From assembly GCA_019748195.1 (NCBI GenBank), contig JAIEPW010000013.1, positions 1-64,000 on the forward strand: a stretch of DNA of 64,000 nucleotides, in the 5' to 3' direction. The DNA comes from Bryobacteraceae bacterium. GTDB lineage: Bacteria > Acidobacteriota > Terriglobia > Bryobacterales > Bryobacteraceae. Positions 16,235 through 26,407 of this stretch are shown here, one piece after another; the stretch's first letter is position 1, and each line of letters opens with the position of its first letter. The position numbers and the translations under genes are program-made. The notes beneath the pieces were generated by a model. It worked only from the letters and a program-made list of their open reading frames with translations, was not told the DNA's origin and did not search any database.

Positions 16235-16252
16235 AGAAGCGTCGAGCCCGGC

Positions 16253-16882
16253 TCAGATCAATGTGACCGGATCGCCCACGCGAATGGCGCCGCCCCGCAG
16301 CACGCGCGAGTTCAAGCCCAGCGTGCCGTCCAGTTCGCGGACGATGCGCCGCAGGACCTCGGGGTTCTGCTGATTTGTGTCCGGATCGAAGGTAGTCATC
16401 ACGCAGCGGCCGCGGAGGTCCTCCATCTGGATGAGAACCTCGCCGATGCGCAGCCGGCGTCCTTCCCATTCGCGCTCGGCGAGGCCATCCACGCCGCCGA
16501 TCAGCAGATTGGGCCGGAAGCGACGCCGGTCAAAGCCAAGCGAGGCGATAGCGCCGCCGGTCATTACCAGCAGCGGCAGGATATCGAAAGTGGGCAGTTG
16601 CGTACGTTCCAGGATTAAGCCCGGGCCGGCGGCCTCGCGGATCGATTGCAGGGCTTCGCTCGAATCCCAGGGACGTCCGTCGATTTGGACTTGGCCGTCG
16701 CGCAGGACCGCGTGATGGGCGAGCAGTCGGGGCTTGGTCCGCGCCGTGACTACCTTGCCGGTGGGCGTGGCGACGCGCACCAGGCGATCGCCGGGAATGC
16801 CGTCGGCCGTGATTTCCGTTTCGTCGAGTTGCTCGCCGGCCAGAGATTTCACCGGGTACCGCCAGATTTCTTCGATGTGCAT
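16253..16882 (-). CDS. MOSC domain protein (YcbX/YiiM-like)
   Basis: A 209-residue protein with the N-terminal MOSC_N beta-barrel (WRYPVKSL at residues 7-14) followed by the MOSC domain, whose conserved cysteine is in LRGRCVMTTFDP. MOSC proteins bind molybdenum cofactor or persulfide sulfur; YcbX-like members reduce N-hydroxylated compounds. It ends close to the converging LysM-like gene (18-nt gap) and diverges from the amino-acid permease. Confidence 0.85.
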   Translation of the reverse strand: MHIEEIWRYPVKSLAGEQLDETEITADGIPGDRLVRVATPTGKVVTARTKPRLLAHHAVLRDGQVQIDGRPWDSSEALQSIREAAGPGLILERTQLPTFDILPLLVMTGGAIASLGFDRRRFRPNLLIGGVDGLAEREWEGRRLRIGEVLIQMEDLRGRCVMTTFDPDTNQQNPEVLRRIVRELDGTLGLNSRVLRGGAIRVGDPVTLI

Positions 16883-16949
16883 GTGCCTGCTTATGGATTC
16901 AGGGGCGCGAAAAACGACTCAAAGCTCCTCGTGAAAATTACGTTCGCGA

Positions 16950-16955
16950 TACAAT
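16950..16955 (+). promoter_or_regulatory. -10 element placing the permease start at the 5' end of its mRNA
   Basis: TACAAT ends 7 nt before the GTG start codon at 16963, and there is no Shine-Dalgarno. Transcription from it would begin at or next to the start codon, giving a leaderless mRNA. No clear -35 is visible. Confidence 0.45.
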
Positions 16956-16962
16956 TGCGCGG

Positions 16963-18456
16963 GTGAGCCTACTCCGCACGAAGTCCATTGACGCTCTGAT
17001 CGCGGCCAGCGAGGAGCCGAATGTCCGGCTGAAGCGGACGCTGGGGGTTTGGAGCCTGGTGGCTCTGGGCATTGGGAGCGTCATCGGCTCGGGCATTTTC
17101 ACGCTCACCGGAACCGCCGCGGCGGGAGTCACCTTCAACTACCCGAGCTTCCTGCATGCCCCGGTGCTCGACATTCTGATGCGCGGCACCGAAGCGGTGA
17201 GCAGCATCGGGCGCCCCGGCGCGGGTCCGGCGATTTCCATTTCGTTCTTGCTGGTGGCGATCGCCTGCGGGCTGGCGGGACTGTGCTACGCCGAGATGGC
17301 GAGCATGATTCCGGTGGCGGGCAGCGCCTATACCTACGCGTATGCGTCGCTGGGCGAGATTGTCGCCTGGATCATCGGCTGGGATTTGATTCTGGAGTAT
17401 GCGGTCTCGAACATGGCGGTCGCCGTGGGGTTCGGAGCTTACCTGAACGACCTGATGGACAACGCGCTGGGGTTCCATCTTCCCGCTCATTTATCCGGCC
17501 CGGTGATCGCGGCGAATCAGCTTACGGGGAACTGGTTCAACGTTCCGGCCTTCCTGGTGCTGATGGTGCTGACCATGGTGCTGGTGCGGGGGATCAAGGA
17601 GTCGATTGAGACCAACAACGTGATGGTGATGATCAAGCTCGGCGCCATCCTGTTGTTCATTTTCGGCGCGGCGCGCGCGGTGCAGGTGGAAAACTGGCGT
17701 CCGTTCGCGCCGAATGGCTGGACCGGCATTCTGACCGGCGGGGCGCTGGTTTTCTTCACCTATATCGGCTTCGATTCGGTGTCGACAGCGGCGGAGGAGT
17801 GCAAGCGCCCGCAGCGCGATCTGCCGATCGGCATCATGGCCACGCTGGTGATCTGCGCCGTGCTGTACGCATCGGTGGCGCTGGTGCTGACGGGGGTGCA
17901 GAACTGGACCACGCTGAATAACGCCGCGCCGGTAGCCAACGCGCTGAAGGCGCTGGGCATGGACAACCTGCGATTCGCGGTAACAGTGGGGGCGCTGGTG
18001 GGCATGATCTCCTCGCTGATGGTCTTTCAGTATGGGCAGGCGCGAATCTGGTTCGCGATGTCGCGGGACCGCCTGCTGCCCAACCTGTTTTCGAAGGTTC
18101 ACCCGGTGCACCGGACGCCGCATATCTCGACGTGGATCGCGGGCTTCGTGGTGGGCATCGGCGCGGGAATCTGGGATATCGGCGCGCTGGCGGAGCTATC
18201 CAACATCGGTACGCTGTTCGCGTTCGCTATCGCCTCCGCGGGCGTCATCGTACTGCGGCGGACACAGCCGGACCGGGCGCGCGGCTTCCGCGTCCCGCTG
18301 GTGCCCCTGGTTCCGGGCCTGGCGATCTTTTTCTGCCTGCTGCTGATGTTCAGCCTGCCGCTGCTGACCTGGATCGCGTTCTTCATCTGGCTGGCGATCG
18401 GGCTGGTGATTTACTTCGGCTACAGCCGGCGGCGCATCGCGGAGCTGGAGGGCTGA
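16963..18456 (+). CDS. APC superfamily amino-acid permease (cationic amino acid transporter type)
   Basis: A 497-residue inner-membrane transporter with 12 or more hydrophobic segments. The first helix has the APC signature GIGSVIGSGIF (about residues 35-45), and FFTYIGFDSVSTAAEE in helix 6 is typical of the CAT subfamily. The start codon is GTG, preceded by a -10-like element only 7 nt away. It is followed after 6 nt by a secreted M61 peptidase, so a shared transcript linking peptide breakdown with amino-acid uptake is likely. Confidence 0.88.
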   Translation: MSLLRTKSIDALIAASEEPNVRLKRTLGVWSLVALGIGSVIGSGIFTLTGTAAAGVTFNYPSFLHAPVLDILMRGTEAVSSIGRPGAGPAISISFLLVAIACGLAGLCYAEMASMIPVAGSAYTYAYASLGEIVAWIIGWDLILEYAVSNMAVAVGFGAYLNDLMDNALGFHLPAHLSGPVIAANQLTGNWFNVPAFLVLMVLTMVLVRGIKESIETNNVMVMIKLGAILLFIFGAARAVQVENWRPFAPNGWTGILTGGALVFFTYIGFDSVSTAAEECKRPQRDLPIGIMATLVICAVLYASVALVLTGVQNWTTLNNAAPVANALKALGMDNLRFAVTVGALVGMISSLMVFQYGQARIWFAMSRDRLLPNLFSKVHPVHRTPHISTWIAGFVVGIGAGIWDIGALAELSNIGTLFAFAIASAGVIVLRRTQPDRARGFRVPLVPLVPGLAIFFCLLLMFSLPLLTWIAFFIWLAIGLVIYFGYSRRRIAELEG

Positions 18457-18462
18457 CGGGCG

Positions 18463-20142
18463 GTGGCGCGGGCGTGGCTTTGCCTGATCGTCGCGGCGGC
18501 CGGCCTGGCGCAGACGCCGATCCGCTACACGGTGCGGATTCCCGATCCGGAGAATCACTACATCGAGGTGGAGGCTCGCGTACCCACGGAGGGCCGGCCC
18601 GCCGTGGAACTGAAGATGGCGATCTGGACCCAGTACGTCATCCGCGAATTCGCCAAGAATGTGGAGGACGTCTCGGCCTGGACGCCGGCCGGCGCCGCGG
18701 CGCGTGTCGAAAAGATTCGCAAGAACCGCTGGAGGGTGGCGGCGAACGGCGCCAAAGAGGTTGTGGTGCGGTATCGCGTGTACGCGCATCGGCTGCACGT
18801 GCAGGACAACTTCGTCGATGACGAATTTGCCCTGCTGAACGGCGCGCCCACTTTTCTCACGCTGGCCGATCATCGCCGCCCGCACGAGGTTCGGGTGGAG
18901 ATTCCAAAGCCGTGGACTCGCGCGATCTCCGCGATGGACTCCTGCGGGGAGAATTGCTTCCGCGCGCGGGATTACGACGACCTGGTGGATTCGCCGATCG
19001 TGCTGGGCACGCCCGCGGTGTATGAGTTCCGGGTGGACGGCACGCCGCACGCACTGGTGAACGTCAGCGAACTGGGCCGGTTCGACGGAGCCCGCGCGGC
19101 GCGGGACCTGGAGAAGATCGCGGCGGCACAGCAGAGGATCTGGGGCTCGTTTCCGTATGACCGTTACTTCTTCCTGAATCTGCTGACCGGGGGAGGGGGC
19201 GGCATGGAGCACGCGCGATCCACCGTGATGATGGCCGATCGCGGTGCGAGCGGCAATGCGGGGAGGTATCGCCGCTGGCTGACGCTGTCGAGCCATGAGC
19301 TGTTTCACGCCTGGAACGTGAAGAAGCTGCGGCCGCGCGCGATTGTCCCGGGCGAGTTCGAGCAGGAACCGTACACGCGCGAGCTGGGAATCGCCGAGGG
19401 GTTCTCGACTTACTACGGCGCGCTGGCCGTGCATCGCGCCGGGCTGATGGACGCCGGCGAATATCTGGGTGAGCTTTCGCGCACGGTGAATGAACTGGAG
19501 TCCGCTCCGGGCCGCCTGGCGCAAACGCTTGCCGAATCGAGTTTCGACACCTGGATCAAGTTCTACGGCCCGGACGAGAACACGCGGAACACGTCGATCA
19601 GCTATTACACCAAGGGCGCGGTGGTGGGCTGGCTGCTGGACGCGAAGATCCGGGAGAGCAGTGGCGGCGCGAAGTGCCTGGATCACGCGATGAGGCTGGC
19701 GCTGGCGCGGTTCCCGGCGGAGCGCGGTTACACGCTGGAGGATTTTCGCGCGGTGGCGTCGGAGGTCGCGGGCGCGGACCTGAGCGGCTTCTTTCGGGAT
19801 GCGTTCGAGACGACACGGCCGCTGCCCTGTGAGGCCGCGCTGAAGTGGCTGGGCTTGCGCTGGGAGGAGCAACCCGGGGATGCGGCATGGACCGGGATGC
19901 GGGTAGAGAACGGCGTTGTCCGGGAGGTGACGCGCGGGTCGCCGGCCGGGCGGGCCGGTATCAGCACCGGAGATCGCCTTCCGGGCGGGGAAACCGGCGA
20001 TGTCGAGATTGAGCGGAGGGGCCGGAAGCTGCAGCGAAGGATCGAGCCCGCCCCCGGTCCTCCGATTCGCAGGCTGCGAGTGGATGAGAACGCGACGGAA
20101 GCGCAGAAGCGGAATCGGGAAGCGTGGCTGGCGGGGCGTTAG
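18463..20142 (+). CDS. Secreted M61 family (glycyl aminopeptidase-like) peptidase with partial PDZ
   Basis: A 559-residue exported metallopeptidase. A short signal peptide (1-16) precedes the M61 N-terminal beta domain, then the catalytic domain with HELFH (278-282) and the Glu ligand near 312 in GIAEGFSTYYG. A PDZ-like stretch follows (about 470-535: GSPAGRAGISTGDRL) but is short for a full PDZ. The start is GTG at 18463, 6 nt after the permease stop. Its TAG and the stop of the converging kinase gene overlap by a few bases. Confidence 0.85.
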   Translation: MARAWLCLIVAAAGLAQTPIRYTVRIPDPENHYIEVEARVPTEGRPAVELKMAIWTQYVIREFAKNVEDVSAWTPAGAAARVEKIRKNRWRVAANGAKEVVVRYRVYAHRLHVQDNFVDDEFALLNGAPTFLTLADHRRPHEVRVEIPKPWTRAISAMDSCGENCFRARDYDDLVDSPIVLGTPAVYEFRVDGTPHALVNVSELGRFDGARAARDLEKIAAAQQRIWGSFPYDRYFFLNLLTGGGGGMEHARSTVMMADRGASGNAGRYRRWLTLSSHELFHAWNVKKLRPRAIVPGEFEQEPYTRELGIAEGFSTYYGALAVHRAGLMDAGEYLGELSRTVNELESAPGRLAQTLAESSFDTWIKFYGPDENTRNTSISYYTKGAVVGWLLDAKIRESSGGAKCLDHAMRLALARFPAERGYTLEDFRAVASEVAGADLSGFFRDAFETTRPLPCEAALKWLGLRWEEQPGDAAWTGMRVENGVVREVTRGSPAGRAGISTGDRLPGGETGDVEIERRGRKLQRRIEPAPGPPIRRLRVDENATEAQKRNREAWLAGR

Positions 20143-22781
20143 CGGGTCTTCCAGCCGCGCAGGACAATAAAGCGCGCGGCGTCCCCGGCCCGATCGAGCA
20201 CCAGGAAACGCTGTCCGGCCTGAGCGATGTCGTAGGGGAAAGCGAAGTTCAATCCAGGCGGCGCGTTGATGCGGAACAAGGCCTGGGGCGCGCCGATCTC
20301 CGGCTTGGTGCTGCTCAGCCTTACTGGAACCGCCATCAGATCGCCGTTGGGCGCGACGTAGTACAACTCCTTGCCGTCGGGCCGCCAACGCGCGCTGCTG
20401 CCGCCGTCGGCGGAAACGGCGAACCGTTCGCCTCCGGGCTGGAGCGACTGGAGGTACACATCATCGCGTCCCTTGCGGTCCGAGGTGAAGGAGATCCAGG
20501 CTCCGTCGGGCGAAAACTGACCATGGTAGGCGTTGAACGCGGGGTTGGTGAGCGGCGTTGACGCGCCGTCCGGGATGGCCATTTTCCGCAGAACCCACTT
20601 GCCCTCCGACGTCAGTTCGGAGATCAACGCGAAGGCATCGTCGTTGGACCAATCCCAGGTGAGGCGGTGCGCCGTTGCCTGGCCGATCCGTTTGCCGTTG
20701 TCGACGCCGTTGGGGTCCTGCATGTGGACCTGGAAGAGTCCAGAGCGGCTGGAACTGTAGAGGATCGCCTTGCCGCCGGCCGACCACACCGGGAAGGCGT
20801 CGAGCCCGGGCTCGAAGGTCACGCGGGAGCTGGTGTTGCGGTCGAGATCCAGGGTCCAAAGATCCATGGAGTTGGTGCGCAGGTTGGCTCGGGCCAGGGC
20901 GAGGCCGCGGCCGTCCGGCGAAAGCGCGGGGTAGCCGTCGAGGCCGGGTTCGGTAACCCTGCCGGTGGTTTTGCCCTCGCGGTCCTTCCAAACCACCTGG
21001 CCCGGCTTGCGGTTGGCTGCGCCCAGCACCAGGATGCCGTTCCCGGATGCCGAGAAGTCGCTGGTTCCGGCGGCGCCCTCGACTACCGCCGGTTCGCCGG
21101 CGAAGGCGAGCTTGTCGGCGTCGAACGGATGCGCCACCAGATCCGTGCCGCGGACGTAGAGCAGGATTCCCGGTTTTGGCAGCAGGGCCGCGGGGCCGCG
21201 CGTGTAGCTCACATGGGAGCGGAGATTCAGCAGCGGCTTCGGCGGCTCATTCCGGTTCAGCGATCCGACCATCAAGCGGTCGTTCTCCGGGTTGGTGCTG
21301 AGCGCGGAGTAAAGGAAGTGGGACTGATCCGGGAGAAATTGCGCCCAGGTGTGCGAGAACTCGCCGCGCGCGGAGTCGAGCGTGGTGAGCGGCTGGGGCT
21401 CGCCTCCCTGGGCGGTCACCTGGTAAAGGCCTCCGGTGGCGGCGCGCGAGAACACGATGACGCCCGCCGAGTTCCAGGTTCCGCCGTCGCCGGCGGGGGT
21501 CTGGGCGAGTGTCCGGGCGCCGCCGCCGCGTTCGGCGCGCCGCAGCGCTCCGAGGGCGAAGAAGCCGATCGATTCGCTGTCCGGCGACCAGAAGGGGGAA
21601 TAAGCGCCTTCGCTGCCCGCCACCATTTGGCTTTCGAGCGAATCGACGCGGCGGATCCACAGGTTGGTTTTTCCTTCGGACGTAGCGGTGAAGGCGAGCC
21701 ACTTGCCGTCCGGCGAGACCTGGCTGCCTCCGGTGAGGGCGTGATCGGGGACAATCTGTGTGCCGGCGGGAGCTTCCAGCGAGTACACCAGCGATTCGGA
21801 AGGCGCCTGGCGCGGCCAGAAGGCGGCGGCCCAACCCGTGGTTGCCAGCAATACGCAAGCTGCCGCGGCCGTCTTCCACCATGCCTGCCGGGCTTCGGCC
21901 GGCGAGGCCGGCGGAGAGCCGGCCGCCGGCACCGGCTTGGGCTCCTGCCGCAGCAGGAACTCGAGGTCGCGCTGGAGATCGCGGGCGGAGTGCCGCCGCA
22001 TTTCGGGATCGCGCTCCAGGCAGGAGTACATCAGATGCTCCAGCCATGGCTGATGGAGGGAGTCGAGGTCCGGCAAAACGGGCCTGGCGCCGGACAGAAT
22101 CGCGGTGATGACGCTGGCGTGGCTGTCGCCGGTGAAGGCGCGCTTGCCGCTCAGCATTTCGTAGAGCACGCATCCGAACGCGAACAGGTCGGCGCGGAAG
22201 TCCAGCGCCTTGCCTTCCAGTTGCTCGGGGGCCATGTAGTACAGGGTCCCGACCACCATTCCTTCACTGGTCAGATCCAGCGACCTGGTCTTGTCTTCGG
22301 CGGTGATCACCGGCTTGGCGAGTCCGAAATCGAGCAGCTTCACGCCGTTGGCGGCGATCATGACGTTGGCGGGCTTCAGATCGCGATGGACGATGCCGCG
22401 GCGGTGGGCGGCGCCGAGGGCGCCGCAGATCTGGGCGCCGATCCGCATCGCCTGGCCCACGGTGAGGCGGCCGCGGGCCAGCCGGTCGGCCAGCGTTTCG
22501 CCTTCCAGCAGTTCCATGACGATGTAGTCGTTGTGGTTCTCGCGCCCGATGTCGAAGAGGGTGCAGATGTTGGGATGGTTCAGGGCGGAGACCATGCGCG
22601 CTTCCCGCTCGAAGCGCTCGCGGAAGCTGGAATCCGCCGAGACGTCCGGCGGCAGAACTTTCAGCGCGACGTCGCGGCCCAACCGGCTGTCCTTGGCGCG
22701 GTAGACCTCGCCCATGCCGCCCTTGCCGAGCGGAGAAATGACTTCGTAAGGGCCCAGGCGATCGCCGGAAGCGAGTCTCAT
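20139..22781 (-). CDS. Membrane Ser/Thr protein kinase with TolB/WD40-like beta-propeller
   Basis: An 880-residue eukaryotic-like kinase. The cytoplasmic kinase domain (about 12-275) has the glycine loop GKGGMGEV, Lys41, HRDLKPANV (His132-Asp134), DFGLAK (151-156) and APEQ (184-187), all intact. A transmembrane helix at about 303-322 leads to a large extracytoplasmic part with repeated PDGKWLAF, PDSESI and SPDGAWISF segments, characteristic of TolB/PD40-type propellers. This kinase-propeller design is common in Acidobacteriota. The ligand is unknown. It lies 67 nt downstream of the acyl-CoA synthetase/acetyltransferase gene. Confidence 0.92.
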   Translation of the reverse strand: MRLASGDRLGPYEVISPLGKGGMGEVYRAKDSRLGRDVALKVLPPDVSADSSFRERFEREARMVSALNHPNICTLFDIGRENHNDYIVMELLEGETLADRLARGRLTVGQAMRIGAQICGALGAAHRRGIVHRDLKPANVMIAANGVKLLDFGLAKPVITAEDKTRSLDLTSEGMVVGTLYYMAPEQLEGKALDFRADLFAFGCVLYEMLSGKRAFTGDSHASVITAILSGARPVLPDLDSLHQPWLEHLMYSCLERDPEMRRHSARDLQRDLEFLLRQEPKPVPAAGSPPASPAEARQAWWKTAAAACVLLATTGWAAAFWPRQAPSESLVYSLEAPAGTQIVPDHALTGGSQVSPDGKWLAFTATSEGKTNLWIRRVDSLESQMVAGSEGAYSPFWSPDSESIGFFALGALRRAERGGGARTLAQTPAGDGGTWNSAGVIVFSRAATGGLYQVTAQGGEPQPLTTLDSARGEFSHTWAQFLPDQSHFLYSALSTNPENDRLMVGSLNRNEPPKPLLNLRSHVSYTRGPAALLPKPGILLYVRGTDLVAHPFDADKLAFAGEPAVVEGAAGTSDFSASGNGILVLGAANRKPGQVVWKDREGKTTGRVTEPGLDGYPALSPDGRGLALARANLRTNSMDLWTLDLDRNTSSRVTFEPGLDAFPVWSAGGKAILYSSSRSGLFQVHMQDPNGVDNGKRIGQATAHRLTWDWSNDDAFALISELTSEGKWVLRKMAIPDGASTPLTNPAFNAYHGQFSPDGAWISFTSDRKGRDDVYLQSLQPGGERFAVSADGGSSARWRPDGKELYYVAPNGDLMAVPVRLSSTKPEIGAPQALFRINAPPGLNFAFPYDIAQAGQRFLVLDRAGDAARFIVLRGWKTR

Positions 22782-22848
22782 GCTCTGGAGTGATCGAACG
22801 CCTGCGCTGTAAACTTTACTTCCGGAATACAGCAGTCCCCCAGCAAAA

Positions 22849-25563
22849 TCAACTTAGAACGAGTTCCGCCTTCAAGGCGGGATCGCCGGGTTCGCGGGTG
22901 AACCGGAAGCCCTGACGCTGGAACACGACCTGCATGGCCCGGTTGTCGGAGAGCACGTCGGCAACCATGCGTTTCACTCCCTCCTTGCGGGCGACTTCGA
23001 TCAGCCGGCGGGTCAGCTCGGCGCCCAGGCCGTGACCCTGGAATTCGTCGCTCACCAACAGCGCGATTTCGGCGTCGTCGGTTCCGGCGATTTTCTGCAC
23101 GCGGCCGACGGCGATCACCCGGTTGTCGGCGGTCAGCGCGACGAGCGCGATCTCGCGGTCATAGTCGTTGAAGCAGATGCGTGTCAGGCGGTCGTGGGCC
23201 ACGCGCTGGCTCAACCGCAGGGATTGAAGGTAGCGCATGTACACGCTTCGCTCCGACAACCCTTCGTGGAACTTGCGGATCAGCGGTTCATCCTCGGGGC
23301 GGATCGGACGCATCAGGATGGAGAGGCCGTTGCGCGTGGTCCAGGGCGCGACGTACTGCACGGGGTAGGCGCGAATGGCGGTGCGGGGCGGCGTTTTGAC
23401 ATCCGCGTCATAAAGGACAATGCGCGCATCGAGGGCGAGGATCCGCTCCGGACTGCACAGCAGGGGGTTGATGTCGATCTCCCGGATGCGGCACAACTCG
23501 GCCACCAACTGGCTGAACCGGACCATCAACTGCTCCACCTCGGCGATTTTCACGGGAGGCCGTCCCCGGACGCCGCACAGCGCCTTGAAGATGCGAGTCT
23601 GTTCCATCATGCGGCGCGCCAGCGTGGAGGTCAACGGCGGCAGCCCCAGCGCGCGATCCTCGAACACCTCCACCAGTTGCCCGCCGGCGCCGAACAAAAG
23701 CACCGGGCCGAACTGGGGATCGGCGCTGGAGCCGACAATCAGCTCATAGCCGTCCAGTTTCACCATCGGCTGCACGGAAACGCCCTGGAAATGCCCGGGG
23801 CCGGCTTTCTGCTCCACCGAACGGCGGATGCGATCGAAGGCCTGGCGGACGGCGGCTTCGTCGCGCAGGTTGAGCTCGATGCCGCCGACATCCGACTTGT
23901 GCGTGATGGTCTCCGAGTTCAGTTTCAGCACGGCCGGATAGCCGATCGCTTCGGCGGCGCGCACGGCCTCCGCGGGGGAACTCGCGAGTTCCGTCCGCAC
24001 GGTCGGAATTCCATACAGATCCAGAATCTGCTTGGATTCGTACTCGGTGAGCAACGTGCGGCCGGACGCCGCCACGCGCTCCAGCAGCGCCGCGGCTTTC
24101 TGATGATCCGCCTGGGAACGCTCATTGTCGTCGGTGAACACCGGCGTTTCATAGATGGCGCGGAGGTTGTTGGCGAAGGACCACATGTATTGGAACGCGC
24201 GAACGGCGGTATCGGGGTAGTTGAAGGTGGGAATGCCGGCGTTGGTCAGCACCCGATCGCCGGCCGCCACTTCGGATCCGCCCATCCAGGAAGCGAGCAC
24301 CGGGCGGTCGGCGACGCGGGCGAAGGGTTTCATCAACTCGGCCGTCCGGGTCGGATCCGTCATATCCTGCGGGGTCAGAATCACCAGCAGCCCGTCGCTC
24401 GCGGGGTCCTTGGCGGCGACTTCGACGGAGCGGGCGTAGCGCTCGGGGTCGGCGTCGCCGATGATGTCGATGGGATTGCGGTGGCTCCAGTGGCGTGGCA
24501 GAAACTGGTTGAGCGCTTCGATCGTCTGAGGAGCGAGTTCGGCGAGCTCGCCACCGGAACCGATGAGAGCGTCGGTCGCCAGAACCGCGGGTCCTCCCGC
24601 GTTGGTCAGGATGGTGAGCCTGGGGCCGCGGGGGCGCGGCTGCTTGTCCAGCGCTTCGGCCATGGAGAATAAGTCGGAGATGTTGTTCACCCGCAGGACG
24701 CCCACCCGGCGGAACGCCGCGTCCAGCACGTCGTCGGATCCGGTCATCGCGCCGGTGTGCGACGCCGCCGCCTGCCCGCCCTGCGCGGTGCGTCCCGCCT
24801 TGATCACGATGATCGGTTTGGAAAGCGCCACCTCGCGCGCGGCCGACAGGAAGGACCGGGCGTTGCCGATCGACTCCATGTAAATCAAGATGCTGCGCGT
24901 GCGGGGGTCGCGGCCCAGGTAGGAGATAAGATCGCCCCAGTCCACGTCGATCATGGAACCGATGCTGACGAACGCGCTGAAGCCTACGTTCTGCTGGAAG
25001 CTCCAGTCCAGAATGGAGGTCATCAAAGCCCCGCTCTGGCTGAGGAAGGCCACGCTGCCGGCGCGCGCCACGCCGCGGGCAAAAGTCGCGTTCAAACCGG
25101 TCAGCGGGCTCATGACGCCGAGGCAATTGGGGCCGATCAGCCGCAACCCCGACCGTCGCGCTTCGGCGAGGACTTCGTTTTCCAACGCCGCGCCCTCCGG
25201 GCCGAGTTCCTTGAAGCCGGCGGAAATCACCACCGCCCCTTTTACGCCGCACTCCCCGCATTCGCGGATCACCTGCGGCACGGTTTTGGCCGGGGTGATG
25301 ACCACCGCCAGGTCCACCCGCTCCGGCACCTCGCGGATGCTCGGATAGGCCTTGATTCCCAAGACATTGGACCGCTTGGGATTGACGGGAAACACCGTGC
25401 CTCCAAAGGGAGAGCTGATCAGATTCCACAGCGTGGTGCGTCCCACGCTGTTCTCATGTTCCGTAGCGCCGATCACTGCGACGTTCGACGGCTTGAAGAA
25501 AACGTCGAGCGGATGCGGCGGCAGGTAGAGGACGGAGGAGAACTTGGTCGGCGAGGCGGCCAT
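22849..25563 (-). CDS. NDP-forming acyl-CoA synthetase fused to GNAT acetyltransferase (PatZ/Pat-like)
   Basis: A 904-residue protein with the order CoA-binding Rossmann domain (about 20-150; VAVIGAT), succinyl-CoA-ligase-like domain (150-470), ATP-grasp domain (about 490-720) and C-terminal GNAT domain (about 740-900; [16 protein letters not shown]). This matches E. coli PatZ and related protein lysine acetyltransferases. The loop [10 protein letters not shown] keeps the His that is phosphorylated in active ADP-forming synthetases, so both halves could be active. ATG 25563 is chosen because CATAAT ends 7 nt upstream; an ATG three codons earlier (25572) is the alternative. Neither has a Shine-Dalgarno. 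Confidence 0.88.
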   Translation of the reverse strand: MAASPTKFSSVLYLPPHPLDVFFKPSNVAVIGATEHENSVGRTTLWNLISSPFGGTVFPVNPKRSNVLGIKAYPSIREVPERVDLAVVITPAKTVPQVIRECGECGVKGAVVISAGFKELGPEGAALENEVLAEARRSGLRLIGPNCLGVMSPLTGLNATFARGVARAGSVAFLSQSGALMTSILDWSFQQNVGFSAFVSIGSMIDVDWGDLISYLGRDPRTRSILIYMESIGNARSFLSAAREVALSKPIIVIKAGRTAQGGQAAASHTGAMTGSDDVLDAAFRRVGVLRVNNISDLFSMAEALDKQPRPRGPRLTILTNAGGPAVLATDALIGSGGELAELAPQTIEALNQFLPRHWSHRNPIDIIGDADPERYARSVEVAAKDPASDGLLVILTPQDMTDPTRTAELMKPFARVADRPVLASWMGGSEVAAGDRVLTNAGIPTFNYPDTAVRAFQYMWSFANNLRAIYETPVFTDDNERSQADHQKAAALLERVAASGRTLLTEYESKQILDLYGIPTVRTELASSPAEAVRAAEAIGYPAVLKLNSETITHKSDVGGIELNLRDEAAVRQAFDRIRRSVEQKAGPGHFQGVSVQPMVKLDGYELIVGSSADPQFGPVLLFGAGGQLVEVFEDRALGLPPLTSTLARRMMEQTRIFKALCGVRGRPPVKIAEVEQLMVRFSQLVAELCRIREIDINPLLCSPERILALDARIVLYDADVKTPPRTAIRAYPVQYVAPWTTRNGLSILMRPIRPEDEPLIRKFHEGLSERSVYMRYLQSLRLSQRVAHDRLTRICFNDYDREIALVALTADNRVIAVGRVQKIAGTDDAEIALLVSDEFQGHGLGAELTRRLIEVARKEGVKRMVADVLSDNRAMQVVFQRQGFRFTREPGDPALKAELVLS

Positions 25564-25570
25564 GCTTTCC

Positions 25571-25576
25571 ATTATG
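25571..25576 (-). promoter_or_regulatory. -10-like element for the acyl-CoA synthetase/acetyltransferase gene
   Basis: On the minus strand CATAAT is followed by 7 nt and ATG (25563), the same spacing as at several other unit starts here; it implies a leaderless transcript. Confidence 0.35.
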
Positions 25577-25685
25577 GCGGCAGCGGCTCCCCCGCCACCC
25601 CGCGAGAGCAAGCTTCCGCCACCCGAACCGCCGCGCCCGCCCCAACAGCCGGGTACGATTCCCGGGTCCTGCCGTCCAAACCGCC

Positions 25686-26405
25686 ATGAAAACCCTGGCT
25701 TCCGTGCTGTTCGCCTCGGCTTGTCTCGCGGCAGTTCCGGCACGGCAGGATTTCGAGGTCGCGGCGCCGGGCGGGGTGGCGCTGAAGGCTTCGCACTGGT
25801 CCGGGGGCAAGCCGGGTCCGGCGATTCTGCTGCTTCACATGTGCGCTCCCAAGGCCAGCCGGCTGGACTGGGAGCCGCTGGCCGTTAGGCTCGCCGATGC
25901 CGGATTCCAGGTGTTCGCTTATGACCATCGCTCCTTCGGCGAAAGCGGCGGGGAGCGAAACGGGTCCAGAAGTTTGGAAGAGATGTTCGGGATCTGGCGA
26001 GGCTCCTGGCTGGCGGATACGGAAGCGGTCTTCAATTCCCTTCAGAAACGGCCCGGCGTGCAGCCGGCGCGCTTGGGCTTGGCCGGCGCGAGCTGCGGCT
26101 CATTCCTGAGCATTGCCTTCGCGGAAAAGCACGCCGGACGGGTGAAGGCGATGGCCCTGCTTTCCGGACCGGTGGACGAACCGGGGCTGGCGTTCCTGGG
26201 TCAAGCCAACATTCCGGTGTTGATGACGGCCAGCGCGGAGGACGGGCCGACGTCGAAGTGGGCCCGGTCCATCGCCGCGAAGGCGAAGCATCCGGCATCG
26301 GCACTGGCCCTATACGACGGCGCGGGTCACGGGACGAACATGTTCGCGAAGCAGCCGGAACTGCTGGACAAGATCGTGCAGATGTTTCGGGCGCAGGTTC
26401 GCTGA
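25686..26405 (+). CDS. Secreted alpha/beta hydrolase (dienelactone-hydrolase-like)
   Basis: A 239-residue hydrolase with a signal peptide ending near residue 17. The nucleophile elbow is GASCG (Ser in the centre), a [10 protein letters not shown] segment forms the strand-3 region, the acid is probably Asp in ASAEDGP, and the His is in GAGHGTNMF. The catalytic triad is therefore complete. It diverges from the acyl-CoA synthetase gene and converges with the NmrA-like gene. The substrate cannot be inferred. Confidence 0.82.
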   Translation: MKTLASVLFASACLAAVPARQDFEVAAPGGVALKASHWSGGKPGPAILLLHMCAPKASRLDWEPLAVRLADAGFQVFAYDHRSFGESGGERNGSRSLEEMFGIWRGSWLADTEAVFNSLQKRPGVQPARLGLAGASCGSFLSIAFAEKHAGRVKAMALLSGPVDEPGLAFLGQANIPVLMTASAEDGPTSKWARSIAAKAKHPASALALYDGAGHGTNMFAKQPELLDKIVQMFRAQVR

Positions 26406-26407
26406 GG

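Noticed and set aside
20130-20150. Frameshift or fusion between the M61 and kinase genes
   Set aside because: Both have proper stop codons on opposite strands that simply overlap by a few bases.
20667-22793. 708-residue open frame antisense to the kinase-propeller gene
   Set aside because: Gly/Val/Arg/Ala-rich composition with no domain; the opposite strand is a complete kinase.
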